A DNA stretch of 64,000 nt from SG8-40 sp963792855 (GTDB lineage Bacteria > Pseudomonadota > Gammaproteobacteria > Burkholderiales > Eutrophovitaceae): positions 62,001 to 126,000 of the forward strand of contig CAWBXZ010000007.1 in the NCBI GenBank assembly GCA_963792855.1, given 5' to 3'. The position numbers and the translations under genes were made by a program. The notes under the pieces are model-generated. The model was not told the origin of the DNA and made no database searches. It worked only from the letters and a program-made list of their open reading frames with translations. This document shows positions 55,101-63,925 of the stretch, piece after piece. Positions within the stretch are counted from its first letter, which is position 1. Every line of letters begins with the position of its first letter.

Positions 55101-57722
55101 ATGCAAAGCCAGTATCATCCCGCCCAGATCGAGGAACAGGTTCAGAAACGCTGGTCTGACAGCAAGGCATTCCAGGCCGCTGAAGACCCGGCGCGCCCGA
55201 AATATTACTGCCTGTCGATGTTCCCTTACCCGTCCGGCAAGCTGCACATGGGCCATGTGCGCAACTACACCATTGGCGACGTGCTGACGCGTTATCACCG
55301 GATGCGCGGCTTCAACGTATTGCAGCCGATGGGCTGGGACGCTTTCGGCCTGCCGGCCGAGAACGCGGCGATGGCCAACGGGGTGCCGCCGGCAAAGTGG
55401 ACCTACGACAACATCGCCTACATGAAGAAGCAACTCCAGTCACTGGGATTCGCCATCGACTGGGATCGTGAACTGGCGACCTGCAAGCCCGATTACTACC
55501 GCTGGAACCAGTGGTTGTTCCTGCGCATGCTGGAAAAAGGGCTGGTCTACCAGAAGACCGGTGTGGTGAACTGGGATCCGGTGGACCAGACCGTCCTCGC
55601 CAACGAGCAGGTGATCGACGGCCGTGGCTGGCGCACAGGCGCACTGGTCGAGAAACGCGAAATCCCGATGTACTACATGCGCATTACCGACTATGCGCCA
55701 GAACTGCTTTCCGCCCTGGACGAAATGGACGGCTGGCCGGAGCGCGTGAAGACCATGCAGGCCAACTGGATCGGGCGCAGCGAAGGGGTGAACATTTCGT
55801 TTCCCTACGAGTTGCGTGGCGAGCGCCATCAGCTCAAGGTGTTCACTACCCGCGCCGATACCATAATGGGAGTCACGTTCTGTGCGGTCGCGGCGGAGCA
55901 CCCGCTGGCGGCGCACGCGGCAAAGTCGAACGCCGGGCTTGCCGCTTTCATCGAAGAGTGCCGCCAGGGAAGCACCATGGAAGCCGACATGGCGGCCATG
56001 GAAAAGAAAGGCATGCCAACCGGATTGTTCGTCGAGCATCCGCTCAGCGGCGAGAAAGTCGAAGTGTGGGTCGGCAACTATGTGCTGATGACGTATGGCG
56101 AAGGCGCGGTAATGGGTGTGCCGGGACACGACGAGCGCGACTTTGCCTTTGCGAAGAAATACGGTTTGCCGATCGCACAAGTCATTGACGTGGCCGGGCA
56201 GACGTATTCAACCGATGCGTGGCAGGACTGGTACACGGACCACGGCGTGTGCGTGAACTCGGGACGTTATGACGGGATGCCGTTCGCCGATGCCATCGAC
56301 GCCATTGCCGCAGATCTGCACGCCAAGGGGATGGGCGAGAAACAGGTGCAGTGGCGTTTGCGTGACTGGGGCATTTCACGCCAGCGCTACTGGGGCACGC
56401 CGGTGCCCATTATTCACTGCGAAGCTTGTGGCGATGTGCCCGTGCCGGATGACCAACTTCCGGTCGTGCTACCCGAAGATTGCGTGCCGGACGGCTCGGG
56501 CAATCCGCTGAACAAGCGCGAAGATTTCCTCTCCTGCAAGTGTCCGCGGTGCGGTGCCGATGCGCGGCGCGAGACCGACACGATGGACACTTTCGTGGAT
56601 TCGTCGTGGTATTTCATGCGCTTCGCCTGCCCGGGGTCGGACGACGCGATGATCGATGAGCGGGTCGATTACTGGATGCCGGTGGACCAGTACATCGGCG
56701 GTATCGAGCACGCCATCCTGCATTTGCTCTATGCGCGATTCTGGACCAAGGTCATGCGTGATCTCGGTCTGGTGAAGACGGGCGAACCGTTCTCGCACCT
56801 GCTCACCCAGGGCATGGTGCTGAACGAGATCTTTTCGCGCAAGGATGAGTCGGGACGCATCGTCTATTTCAACCCGCAGGATGTCGAAATCGATCACGAC
56901 GAGCAAGGCAAGCGCATTGGCGCCAGGCTGATCACCGATGGCAAGCCGGTCGAATCCGGCGGCATTCGCACCATGTCGAAGTCGAAGAACAACGGCGTTG
57001 ACCCGCAGGCGCTGATCGAGAAATACGGTGCCGACACGGCGCGTTTCTTCATGATGTTCACCTCGCCGCCGGAAGATACGCTGGCCTGGAACGACGACGG
57101 GGTCGAGGGTGCGTATCGTTTCCTGCGGCGGCTCTGGAAGTACGCGGCAGACAATGCCAGTGCGCTGCGAGCCGTCAACAAGGAAGGGAACGGGCAACAG
57201 GGTGGCAAGGAACCGGCGGACGGGGCGTTGCGCGATGCCCGTCGCGAGATGCACGTCCTGTTGAGTCAGGCAAATTTCGATTACGAGCGCAAGCAGTTCA
57301 ATACGGTGGCCTCTGCCGGAATGAAAATGCTCAATGTGCTCGAGAGCGACATGTTGTCGTCCGCGGAGGACAAGCCGCGCGCGATGTTCCAGTGCGAGGC
57401 GATGGGCATATTGTTACGCGTGCTGTTTCCGATGGTTCCGCACGTTTGCCAGGCGGCATGGGATGAACTGGGTTTTGCCGGCGAGTTGCAGGACGCGAAA
57501 TGGCCCCAGGTGGATGACGCTGCACTGGTGCAGGACGAGATCGAACTTGTGCTGCAGGTCAACGGCAAATTGCGCGGCAAGCTGCTGGTGGCGGCCGATG
57601 CAGACCGTGAAGCGGTCGAAACAGCCGCGACCGCACATCCCGCGACACAGCGCCACGTCGAGGGCAAGCCGATCCGCAAGGTGATTGTCGTGCCGGGCCG
57701 GCTGGTCAACATCGTGGCTTGA
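55101..57722 (+). CDS. leuS: Leucyl-tRNA synthetase
   Basis: 873-aa class Ia aminoacyl-tRNA synthetase charging tRNA-Leu. The HIGH-type motif is YPSGKLHMGHVRNYTIGDV near 43-61, the CP1 editing domain lies near 225-420, and the KMSKS-type motif TMSKSKNNGVDP is near 623. The C-terminal anticodon-binding domain ends with VNGKLRGKLLV and IRKVIVVPGRLVNIV. Length matches bacterial LeuRS. A -10-like TATAAT at 55058-55063 gives a short leader, but no matching -35 is apparent. It is followed closely by lptE, the conserved leuS-lptE order. Confidence 0.96.
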   Translation: MQSQYHPAQIEEQVQKRWSDSKAFQAAEDPARPKYYCLSMFPYPSGKLHMGHVRNYTIGDVLTRYHRMRGFNVLQPMGWDAFGLPAENAAMANGVPPAKWTYDNIAYMKKQLQSLGFAIDWDRELATCKPDYYRWNQWLFLRMLEKGLVYQKTGVVNWDPVDQTVLANEQVIDGRGWRTGALVEKREIPMYYMRITDYAPELLSALDEMDGWPERVKTMQANWIGRSEGVNISFPYELRGERHQLKVFTTRADTIMGVTFCAVAAEHPLAAHAAKSNAGLAAFIEECRQGSTMEADMAAMEKKGMPTGLFVEHPLSGEKVEVWVGNYVLMTYGEGAVMGVPGHDERDFAFAKKYGLPIAQVIDVAGQTYSTDAWQDWYTDHGVCVNSGRYDGMPFADAIDAIAADLHAKGMGEKQVQWRLRDWGISRQRYWGTPVPIIHCEACGDVPVPDDQLPVVLPEDCVPDGSGNPLNKREDFLSCKCPRCGADARRETDTMDTFVDSSWYFMRFACPGSDDAMIDERVDYWMPVDQYIGGIEHAILHLLYARFWTKVMRDLGLVKTGEPFSHLLTQGMVLNEIFSRKDESGRIVYFNPQDVEIDHDEQGKRIGARLITDGKPVESGGIRTMSKSKNNGVDPQALIEKYGADTARFFMMFTSPPEDTLAWNDDGVEGAYRFLRRLWKYAADNASALRAVNKEGNGQQGGKEPADGALRDARREMHVLLSQANFDYERKQFNTVASAGMKMLNVLESDMLSSAEDKPRAMFQCEAMGILLRVLFPMVPHVCQAAWDELGFAGELQDAKWPQVDDAALVQDEIELVLQVNGKLRGKLLVAADADREAVETAATAHPATQRHVEGKPIRKVIVVPGRLVNIVA

Positions 57723-57746
57723 TTGCCAGGAAAGGGTTTCGGGAGC

Positions 57747-58268
57747 TTGGTTAAGACATCAACTATCAGGCAGCGTCCCGCGCTTGCGGCGCTGCTGGCG
57801 TTTTTCCTGAGCGTGTCAATTGCCGGTTGCGGCTTTCACTTGCGCGGCGAGACGGATCTGTCTTTCGAAAGTGTCTACATCGATAGCGCCGGAACGTCGC
57901 AGTTCGCCACGGAATTGCGCCGCGTGTTCAAGGGCAACAGCGCCGTCAAATTGGTCGATGCGCCGGAGCAGGCCCAGGTGGTTTTAAAGGTTCTCGAAGA
58001 GCGGCAGGAGCAAAACATCCTGTCGATTTCTGCGGCCGGCAGCGTCAACGAATTCCAGTTGTTGTACCGGGTCAGCTACCGCATCCTGGATACACAGATG
58101 CAGGACCTGGTTCCGCAGCAGGAGATCACCGTGCGGCGCGACCTGACCTACGACGATACGCAAACGCTGGGGAAGGAATCGGAAGTGAAACTGCTGTTCA
58201 CGGATATGCGAAGTGACGCCGTGCAGCAGATGTTGCGCCGCTTGTCGGTCGTCAATGTCCCTTCGTGA
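57747..58268 (+). CDS. lptE: LPS-assembly lipoprotein LptE
   Basis: About 173-aa outer-membrane lipoprotein that plugs the LptD barrel during LPS export. A lipoprotein signal with lipobox SIAGC is followed by GFHLRGETDLSFESVYID, the classic LptE mature N-terminus, and a C-terminal half with VRRDLTYDDTQTLGKESE. The start is uncertain: TTG 57747 with AAAGGG upstream is preferred, and TTG 57723 directly after the leuS stop is the alternative. The pairing with leuS and the msbA-like exporter elsewhere in the window fit LPS biogenesis. Confidence 0.85.
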   Translation: MVKTSTIRQRPALAALLAFFLSVSIAGCGFHLRGETDLSFESVYIDSAGTSQFATELRRVFKGNSAVKLVDAPEQAQVVLKVLEERQEQNILSISAAGSVNEFQLLYRVSYRILDTQMQDLVPQQEITVRRDLTYDDTQTLGKESEVKLLFTDMRSDAVQQMLRRLSVVNVPS

Positions 58269-58272
58269 TGAC

Positions 58273-58402
58273 TATAATGCGGCGCAGTCAGAGGCTCAGG
58301 GCCGGCGGACCGGATGCACGCAAGTGGCGATCCGGGTGAATTGGGCGCCGGCATTGCGCAACACGGTTTCACCCGCAGACCGGAAATCAGCGTAGGGACG
58401 GA
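58273..58402 (+). promoter_or_regulatory. metX promoter -10 and structured 5' leader
   Basis: TATAAT at 58273-58278 has no clear -35. It is followed by a leader of about 118 bases with nested complementarity: GGGTGAA (58334-58340) pairs with TTCACCC (58368-58374), enclosing a GCGC/GCGC stem. CCGGAT near 58310 can pair with ATCCGG just upstream of the first stem. It does not match SAM-II, SAH or SAM-I consensus features I know, yet it precedes metX, where SAM-responsive RNAs are common. Confidence 0.4.
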
Positions 58403-59527
58403 ATGCCCGAAAGATCGATTGGAATCGTAACTCCCGAATCGATGCAGTTCGATGAACCCATCGAACTCAAGAGCGGTGCGCGCATCGGCAGCTACGCCCT
58501 GGCCTATGAAACCTACGGTGAACTCAATGCGGCACGCGACAACGCCATCCTTGTTTGCCATGCGCTCAACGCGTCGCACCATGTCGCCGGCGTCTACGCC
58601 GACCAGCCGGAAAGCCTTGGCTGGTGGGACAACCTCATTGGCCCGGGCAAACCGGTCGACACAGAACGTTTTTTTGTCGTCGGCGTCAACAATCTCGGTG
58701 GCTGCCACGGATCGACCGGACCTTCAAGCATCAATCCGGCGACGGGCAAGGAGTGGGGCGGTGATTTCCCGGTCGTGACCGTGGAAGACTGGGTACAGGT
58801 GCAGGCGCGCCTTGCCACGCGTCTGGGAATCGACCAGTTTGCTGCGGTGATGGGCGGAAGCCTTGGCGGCATGCAGGCCCTGCAGTGGACCATCGACCAG
58901 CCGGATCGGGTGCGTAATGCGCTGGTGATCGCGGCCGCACCGAAATTGTCGGCGCAGAATATCGCGTTCAACGAGGTGGCGCGCCAGGCCATCACATCTG
59001 ATCCGGAGTTCTACGACGGGCACTATTACGAACGCAATGTCGTGCCGCGACGCGGACTTCGCATTGCGCGCATGATCGGCCACATCACCTATTTGTCTGA
59101 TGACGCGATGGACGCGAAATTCGGACGCAATCTCCGCGAGGAAGTCCTGAACTTCAACTTTGACATCGATTTCCAGATCGAGTCCTACCTGCGTTACCAG
59201 GGCGACAAATTTGCCGATACCTTTGACGCAAATACCTACCTGCGAATTACAAAGGCGCTGGATTACTTCGATCCGGCCGCCAAGTACGGCGGCTCGCTTT
59301 CGGCAGCGCTGGAGCAGTCGAAGGCCGGTTACCTCGTGGTGTCTTTTACTTCCGACTGGCGTTTTTCGCCGCAACGTTCCCGTGAACTCGTCAAGTCGAT
59401 GGTGGATAACCGGCTGAAAGTCTCGTATGCGGAAATCGAGGCGCCCCATGGCCACGATGCGTTCCTGATGGACGACGCCGTGTATCACAACCTCATCCGC
59501 GCCTACCTCGAGAGGGTGCCCACATGA
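58403..59527 (+). CDS. metX: Homoserine O-acyltransferase MetX
   Basis: 374-aa alpha/beta-hydrolase-fold enzyme acylating homoserine for methionine synthesis. The conserved start LKSGARIGSYALAYETYGEL is followed by NNLGGCHGSTGPSSINP near 93-109, nucleophile elbow VMGGSLGGMQALQW near 149-162 (Ser), Asp in FTSDWRFSP near 313 and His in GHDAFLMD near 351. Beta- and gammaproteobacterial MetX enzymes may use succinyl- rather than acetyl-CoA, and sequence inspection does not decide. GGGACGGA precedes ATG 58403. The stop overlaps metW (ATGA), the standard metXW pair. Confidence 0.93.
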   Translation: MPERSIGIVTPESMQFDEPIELKSGARIGSYALAYETYGELNAARDNAILVCHALNASHHVAGVYADQPESLGWWDNLIGPGKPVDTERFFVVGVNNLGGCHGSTGPSSINPATGKEWGGDFPVVTVEDWVQVQARLATRLGIDQFAAVMGGSLGGMQALQWTIDQPDRVRNALVIAAAPKLSAQNIAFNEVARQAITSDPEFYDGHYYERNVVPRRGLRIARMIGHITYLSDDAMDAKFGRNLREEVLNFNFDIDFQIESYLRYQGDKFADTFDANTYLRITKALDYFDPAAKYGGSLSAALEQSKAGYLVVSFTSDWRFSPQRSRELVKSMVDNRLKVSYAEIEAPHGHDAFLMDDAVYHNLIRAYLERVPT

Positions 59528-60144
59528 ATGCGCCGGTGCGTCAGACAAAGCGAACCGGCCGGCGCGATTTCGAGACGATTGCCGGCTGGATCAGCGACGG
59601 CGCTCACGTGCTCGATCTGGGTTGCGGCGATGGCTCCCTGCTGCGTCACTTGCAACAGGTGCGCCGCGCCAGCGGATACGGAATCGAAATCGATGACAAC
59701 AAGGTGCTCGCCAGCCTGAAAAACGGTATCAACGTGTTGCAGGCGGATCTCGAAGCCGGGTTATCGGGGTTCGACAATGACTCTTTCGATTACGTGATTC
59801 TTTCGCTGACGCTGCAGGCAGTGCGGCACACAGAACGCATCGTCAAGGAAATGCTCCGCGTAGGCCGCGAGGGCATCGTGACTTTTCCGAACTTCGGTTA
59901 CTGGCGCCACCGCGTCCATGTGCTGATGGGACGCGTGCCTGTATCACGTGAATTGCCGTATCAATGGTATGACACGCCAAACATTCACGTGCTGACCATC
60001 GACGACTTCGAGATCTTCTGCGCCGGTCATGGCATGCGCATACGTGAACGCATCGTTCTCGACGAAGCGGGTGAGCAGGTCAAATTCATGCCGAATCTGC
60101 TGGGCGCGCTGGCGGTGTATAGATTCGACAAGTGGTCCGGCTAG
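59524..60144 (+). CDS. metW: Methionine biosynthesis protein MetW
   Basis: 206-aa methyltransferase-fold protein, partner of MetX in many proteobacteria and required for its activity. The SAM-binding motif HVLDLGCGDGSLLRHL is near 30-45, with GYGIEIDDNKVLASLKNG and DVIL-type DYVILSLTLQAVRH near 90. FPNFGYWRHRVHVLMGRVP near 119 and PYQWYDTPNIHVLTIDDFE near 143 are MetW hallmarks. The start overlaps the metX stop by 4 bases. The last base of its TAG is also the first base of a 144-bp palindromic repeat. Confidence 0.93.
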   Translation: MNAPVRQTKRTGRRDFETIAGWISDGAHVLDLGCGDGSLLRHLQQVRRASGYGIEIDDNKVLASLKNGINVLQADLEAGLSGFDNDSFDYVILSLTLQAVRHTERIVKEMLRVGREGIVTFPNFGYWRHRVHVLMGRVPVSRELPYQWYDTPNIHVLTIDDFEIFCAGHGMRIRERIVLDEAGEQVKFMPNLLGALAVYRFDKWSG

Positions 60145-60287
60145 GATTGTTGAATAAAGCTACTGCGCGGTCTCCAGCCGGGATTGGGCGGTGCTCGGAA
60201 TCCTCATGTACTTGTATGTACACTCCGGTTCCTGTGCTCCGGCCGCACCCGCCTGAAGACCGCTCGCTACGCTTTCTTCAACAATCC
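60144..60287. repeat. 144-bp imperfect palindromic repeat element (MITE- or REP-like)
   Basis: The ends are inverted copies: GGATTGTTGAATAAAGC at the left and the complement of GGATTGTTGAAGAAAGC at the right (16 of 17 match). Complementarity continues inward (GCGGTCTCCAG against GCGGTCTTCAG) to a centre containing GTACTTGTATGTAC. No coding capacity. It starts in the metW stop codon and lies between convergent metW and ampG. It could fold into one long hairpin, and looks like a dispersed repeat inserted at a transcript end. Confidence 0.85.
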
Positions 60288-60390
60288 AGGTGAGTGAGCC
60301 GGGCGCGCAACTGCGTGCTCCGATTACGGCGTCACGTGCTCGCTCAGGTGTCGCCTATCGAGCCAGAACGGTTTCCGATTTTGGGTGTAC

Positions 60391-61791
60391 TCAGGACGTC
60401 GTGCTTCCGGGCGGTTTGTCGCGCTTGTACATTGATATGTTACGGGCCAGCCAAACCAGAACCAGCACCGGGACACCGAGCAGAGCTGTTGCCGTGAAGA
60501 AGGTTTCGTAACCATATTGTTCAACGAAGACGCCGGAGCCGCCCGCGATCAGTTTTGGCAATAACAGCATCACCGAACTGAACAGTGCGTACTGGGTTGC
60601 CGAGTAGTTGACGTTGGTGAGCCCCGACAGGTATGCAATGAACGCGGCGCTGGCGATGCCGGCGCTCAGGTTGTCTGCCGAAATTGTGAATACGAGGCCG
60701 GTCAGATCGTGGCCGCGTGTGGCCAGCCAGGCAAACAACAGATTGGTTGCGGCCGATAGCAGGGCACCGAGAAACAGTGTTCGTATGACGCCGATGCGCA
60801 AGCTCAACACCCCGCCGAGCGCCGCGCCGACCAGCGTCATGATGACACCGTAGACTTTCGAGATGGTTGCAATCTCGTCCTTGGAGAACCCCATGTCATG
60901 GTAGAAGGGGTTGGCCATGACGCCCATCACCACATCGGAGATGCGGTAAGTGCCGATGAGTGCGAGCAGCAGCAACGCGTCATACCGATAGCGTTTGATG
61001 AAATCGAAGAACGGCATTACGAACGCGACCAGCAACCATTGCCCCAGACGCTCCATCGCGCCGGCGGATTTATCGATCGCCTGCGTCGCGGGCGTCGTTG
61101 CGGTTTCTCCGGCGCTGATCGGCATCGGCTCGGCGGAAAGCAATACGGTGACGATGCCCACTCCCATCAATGCCGCCATGATGAAATAGGTCGCCGCCCA
61201 GGGCGCCTGCTCGTAAGTTACTTCACTGGCATCGAAAGCTGCCGCGATCAGTAGCGCCCCGGCCGATGCCACCAGCATCGCGGCACGGTAGCCGGCCTGA
61301 TAGCTCGCAGCCATTGCGCCCTGCTCGGCGATCTGCGCAGATTCGATACGGAAGGCATCCAGTGCGATGTCCTGGGTGGCGGATGCGAACGCCGTGAGCA
61401 GCGCGAGCGCGAGAATATGCTGCAGACCGAGTGCCGGATCGCTCAATGCCATGCCGCACAATCCGAGCACGACCACGAGTTGTGATGCCAGCAGCCAGCT
61501 TCGCCGTCTGCCCATCAGGCGCGTCAGAAAGGGGATCGGCAGTTGATCGACGAGCGGTGACCAGACCCACTTGAATCCGTAAACAAGCCCGACCAGCGAG
61601 AAAAACCCGATGGTCGACAGATCGACGCCCGCTTCGCGCAGCCAGAACGACAGCGTACCGAAAACCAGCAGCAGAGGCAGGCCGGCGGAAAAGCCGAGAA
61701 ACAGCATGCGGGCCACGTGCGGCCGCGCGTATACCTTGAGGTCGGCGAAGAACCGGGCAAGCCGCGGCGCCAGGGAGGATGCGTTGCTCAT
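60391..61791 (-). CDS. ampG: Muropeptide permease AmpG (MFS)
   Basis: 466-aa inner-membrane permease importing anhydro-muropeptides for peptidoglycan recycling. It has about 12-14 helices. AmpG hallmarks are the N-terminal MLFLGFSAGLPLLLVFGTLS, FWLREAGVDLSTIGFFSLVG, YGFKWVWSPLVDQLPIP, RRRSWLLASQ and QDIALDAFRIE near 135. Homology to MFS peptide carriers is general, but these segments are specific to AmpG. Location after metXW is common in Beta- and Gammaproteobacteria. No strong ribosome-binding site precedes ATG 61791. No ampC or ampR is present in the window. Confidence 0.9.
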   Translation of the reverse strand: MSNASSLAPRLARFFADLKVYARPHVARMLFLGFSAGLPLLLVFGTLSFWLREAGVDLSTIGFFSLVGLVYGFKWVWSPLVDQLPIPFLTRLMGRRRSWLLASQLVVVLGLCGMALSDPALGLQHILALALLTAFASATQDIALDAFRIESAQIAEQGAMAASYQAGYRAAMLVASAGALLIAAAFDASEVTYEQAPWAATYFIMAALMGVGIVTVLLSAEPMPISAGETATTPATQAIDKSAGAMERLGQWLLVAFVMPFFDFIKRYRYDALLLLALIGTYRISDVVMGVMANPFYHDMGFSKDEIATISKVYGVIMTLVGAALGGVLSLRIGVIRTLFLGALLSAATNLLFAWLATRGHDLTGLVFTISADNLSAGIASAAFIAYLSGLTNVNYSATQYALFSSVMLLLPKLIAGGSGVFVEQYGYETFFTATALLGVPVLVLVWLARNISMYKRDKPPGSTTS

Positions 61792-61833
61792 GCCGGGAAA
61801 TTGTCTGCGGCGTTTGCAGTCATTCCTGCTGGC

Positions 61834-62610
61834 TCAATGCTCGTATTCGTAGTCGATGGTCAGTGGTGCGTGATCACTGAACCGCTGTGACTTGTAGATT
61901 TCCACGCGCCGCGCCAGCGATGCAATGCCCGGCGTCGCCACCTGATAGTCGATCCGCCATCCGACGTTCTTCGCCCAGGCCCGACCGCGATTGGACCACC
62001 AGGTGTATTGCTCCTCTTCCTGATTGAGCGTGCGGAACACATCGACATAGCCAAGCTTGTCGAGTACGCCGGAAAACCATTCCCGCTCCTCCGGCAGGAA
62101 ACCGGAATTCTTGCGGTTGGAGCGCCAGTTCTTGAGATCGATTTCCTTGTGAGCCACGTTCCAGTCGCCGCAGATAATCACCTCGCGGCCGCTGCTGATC
62201 AGTTTGTGCAGCGGCTCGATGAGCTGCTCCATGAACTTGAACTTGATTGCAAGACGCTCCGGAGAGCTCGAGCCCGAAGGTACATACAACGAGACGACCG
62301 ACAGGTTGCCATATTGCGCTTCAATGTAGCGCCCCTCGACGTCGAACTCGTCAATCCCCAGGCCATTTATGACTCGATCAGGCTGCTTGCTGCAATATAA
62401 TCCCACGCCACTGTAGCCGGGCCGGTCGGCGTAATGAAAATAGCCGTGCAGCTTGCCCGGATTGTGGACGGCAGGCACGATGTCTTTTGCCTGTGCCTTC
62501 AGTTCCTGCAGGCAGACGACGCTGGCGGACTGCGTTGCCAGCCAGTCCAGCACGCCTTTGTTGACGGCAGACCGGATGCCGTTCAGGTTCAACGAGACTA
62601 TTCGAAGCAT
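61834..62610 (-). CDS. xthA: Exodeoxyribonuclease III
   Basis: 258-aa AP endonuclease/3'-5' exonuclease for base-excision repair. Motifs in order are MLRIVSLNLNGIRSAVNKG (metal-binding Asn), CLQELKAQ with the metal Glu, SGVGLYCSK, the catalytic ICGDWNVAHKEIDL near 146-159, GWRIDYQVATPG near 219-230 and RFSDHAPLTIDYE near 243. Length fits ExoIII (about 255-270). ATG 62610 is the conserved start; a frame extending to 62928 is not part of the protein. The start codon abuts that of divergent pyrE. Confidence 0.94.
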   Translation of the reverse strand: MLRIVSLNLNGIRSAVNKGVLDWLATQSASVVCLQELKAQAKDIVPAVHNPGKLHGYFHYADRPGYSGVGLYCSKQPDRVINGLGIDEFDVEGRYIEAQYGNLSVVSLYVPSGSSSPERLAIKFKFMEQLIEPLHKLISSGREVIICGDWNVAHKEIDLKNWRSNRKNSGFLPEEREWFSGVLDKLGYVDVFRTLNQEEEQYTWWSNRGRAWAKNVGWRIDYQVATPGIASLARRVEIYKSQRFSDHAPLTIDYEYEH

Positions 62611-63260
62611 ATGATGAATTCGGATTTCAGACGGGATTTCATTCAATTTGCCCTCGCCGCCGGGGTTCTTTGTTTTGGAGAGTTCAAGACCAAGGCCGGC
62701 CGTCTTTCGCCGTATTTTTTCAACACAGGATTGTTCAACGACGGAGTCGCGCTGCGAAAGCTCGGCCAATTCTACGCGAAAGCCATCATCGCGTCGGATC
62801 TGGCGTTCGACATGGTGTACGGCCCCGCCTACAAGGGAATTCCGCTGGTTTCCAGCACCGCAGTGGCGCTTGCGGAAATGGGTCGAAATGTACCGTTTTG
62901 CTTCAATCGCAAGGAGGCAAAGGATCACGGAGAAGGCGGAAACACCGTAGGTGCTCCGCTGGCCGGCCGTGTGCTCATCATTGACGACGTGATCTCCGCC
63001 GGGACCTCGGTGCGCGAATCGGTCGACATTATCCGCTCCGCCGGAGCCGAACCATGCGGGGTGGCAATTGCTTTTGACCGGATGGAGCGCGGCACTGGTA
63101 ACGGTCGGCGATTGACGAGGTCCGCAGCACCTTTTCCCTGGAAGTCGTCAGCATCTCGACGCTGGACGATCTCTGCGGTTTTCTTTCCGCCAGCCCTGAA
63201 TTGGCACAGCAGTTGCGTTCAGTTCAGGACTATCGCCGGAAATATGGTGTGAATGCATGA
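62611..63260 (+). CDS. pyrE: Orotate phosphoribosyltransferase PyrE (frameshifted)
   Basis: Pyrimidine-biosynthesis enzyme joining orotate and PRPP. The N-terminus MNSDFRRDFIQFALAAGVL, the segment FKTKAGRLSPYFFNTGLFND and the PRPP motif VLIIDDVISAGTSVRES near 119-135 are intact. After ERGTGN (about 63102) the frame breaks; SAIDEV and the conserved C-terminus (STFSLEVVSISTLDDLC to RRKYGVNA) continue in another frame to TGA 63258-63260. Adding one base near 63102 (AAC-CGG-TCG) restores a 216-aa protein, close to E. coli PyrE (213). Since pyrE is needed for pyrimidine prototrophy, sequencing error is likely. The stop overlaps the DUF4124 start (ATGA). Confidence 0.85.
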
Positions 63261-63874
63261 GGCCTGACAAGCGACGACTGACCCGCGTTGGGGTGCTGCT
63301 CGTCCTCTTTTTCTTTTCTGCGCCGGTATTTGCGGTCGAAGCGCATATGTACCGCTGCAAGGATAAGAACGGACGTGTCTACTATTCGGATCGTCCCGGG
63401 ATGGAGTGCGAGGGCGGCGAGACCGACGAATTGACGAAACAGGGCCTGGTACTGGAGCGTCCCGACGCTTTGCGTCCCGGCGAGACCCAGGAAGAGCGCC
63501 AGGAAAGGCTTGCCCAGCAACGGCAAGATCGCGCGCTGCTGCAGACCTACAGCTCGGAGCAGCAAATCGAGGAAGCCAAGAAGCGCAGCCTTGAAAACCC
63601 CTTGCTGGCGGTAAAGTACGCAAAAAAGAAGCTCGCGATCTACACCGACCGGCTGAGCGAACTCAGGACCAAAGAGGTGGAGTACTCGGTCGAAGGCAAG
63701 AACGCGCCTTTATCGCTCATCGAGGAAATTGACGCCACCTTGTCGGATATCGCCCGGCTTGAATACGAGCTGGAGACAAAACAGCGCAGCGTTGACCGCG
63801 TCATTGACCGTTACGAGGCGGAGAAGGAGCGCTATCGCCAACTCGTCGAGGCATACGACAAGCAGAAGCGCTAG
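63257..63874 (+). CDS. DUF4124 domain exported coiled-coil protein
   Basis: 205-aa envelope protein of unknown function. The N-terminal signal or anchor VGVLLVLFFFSAPVFAVEA (about 11-29) is followed by a DUF4124 domain, MYRCKDKNGRVYYSDRPGMECEG fragment near 31-53, with two cysteines that could form a disulfide. The remaining 150 residues are charged helix with coiled-coil character (RLEYELETKQRSVDRVIDRY). Small DUF4124 proteins next to pyrE and gatB recur in betaproteobacteria. ATG 63257 overlaps the pyrE stop by 4 bases, indicating coupling. Role unknown. Confidence 0.78.
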   Translation: MRPDKRRLTRVGVLLVLFFFSAPVFAVEAHMYRCKDKNGRVYYSDRPGMECEGGETDELTKQGLVLERPDALRPGETQEERQERLAQQRQDRALLQTYSSEQQIEEAKKRSLENPLLAVKYAKKKLAIYTDRLSELRTKEVEYSVEGKNAPLSLIEEIDATLSDIARLEYELETKQRSVDRVIDRYEAEKERYRQLVEAYDKQKR

Positions 63875-63925
63875 CCGCGTTGTGGGAAATACGCTTGCGC
63901 GAGAAGGCTGGCCAGCCCTGGCCCG

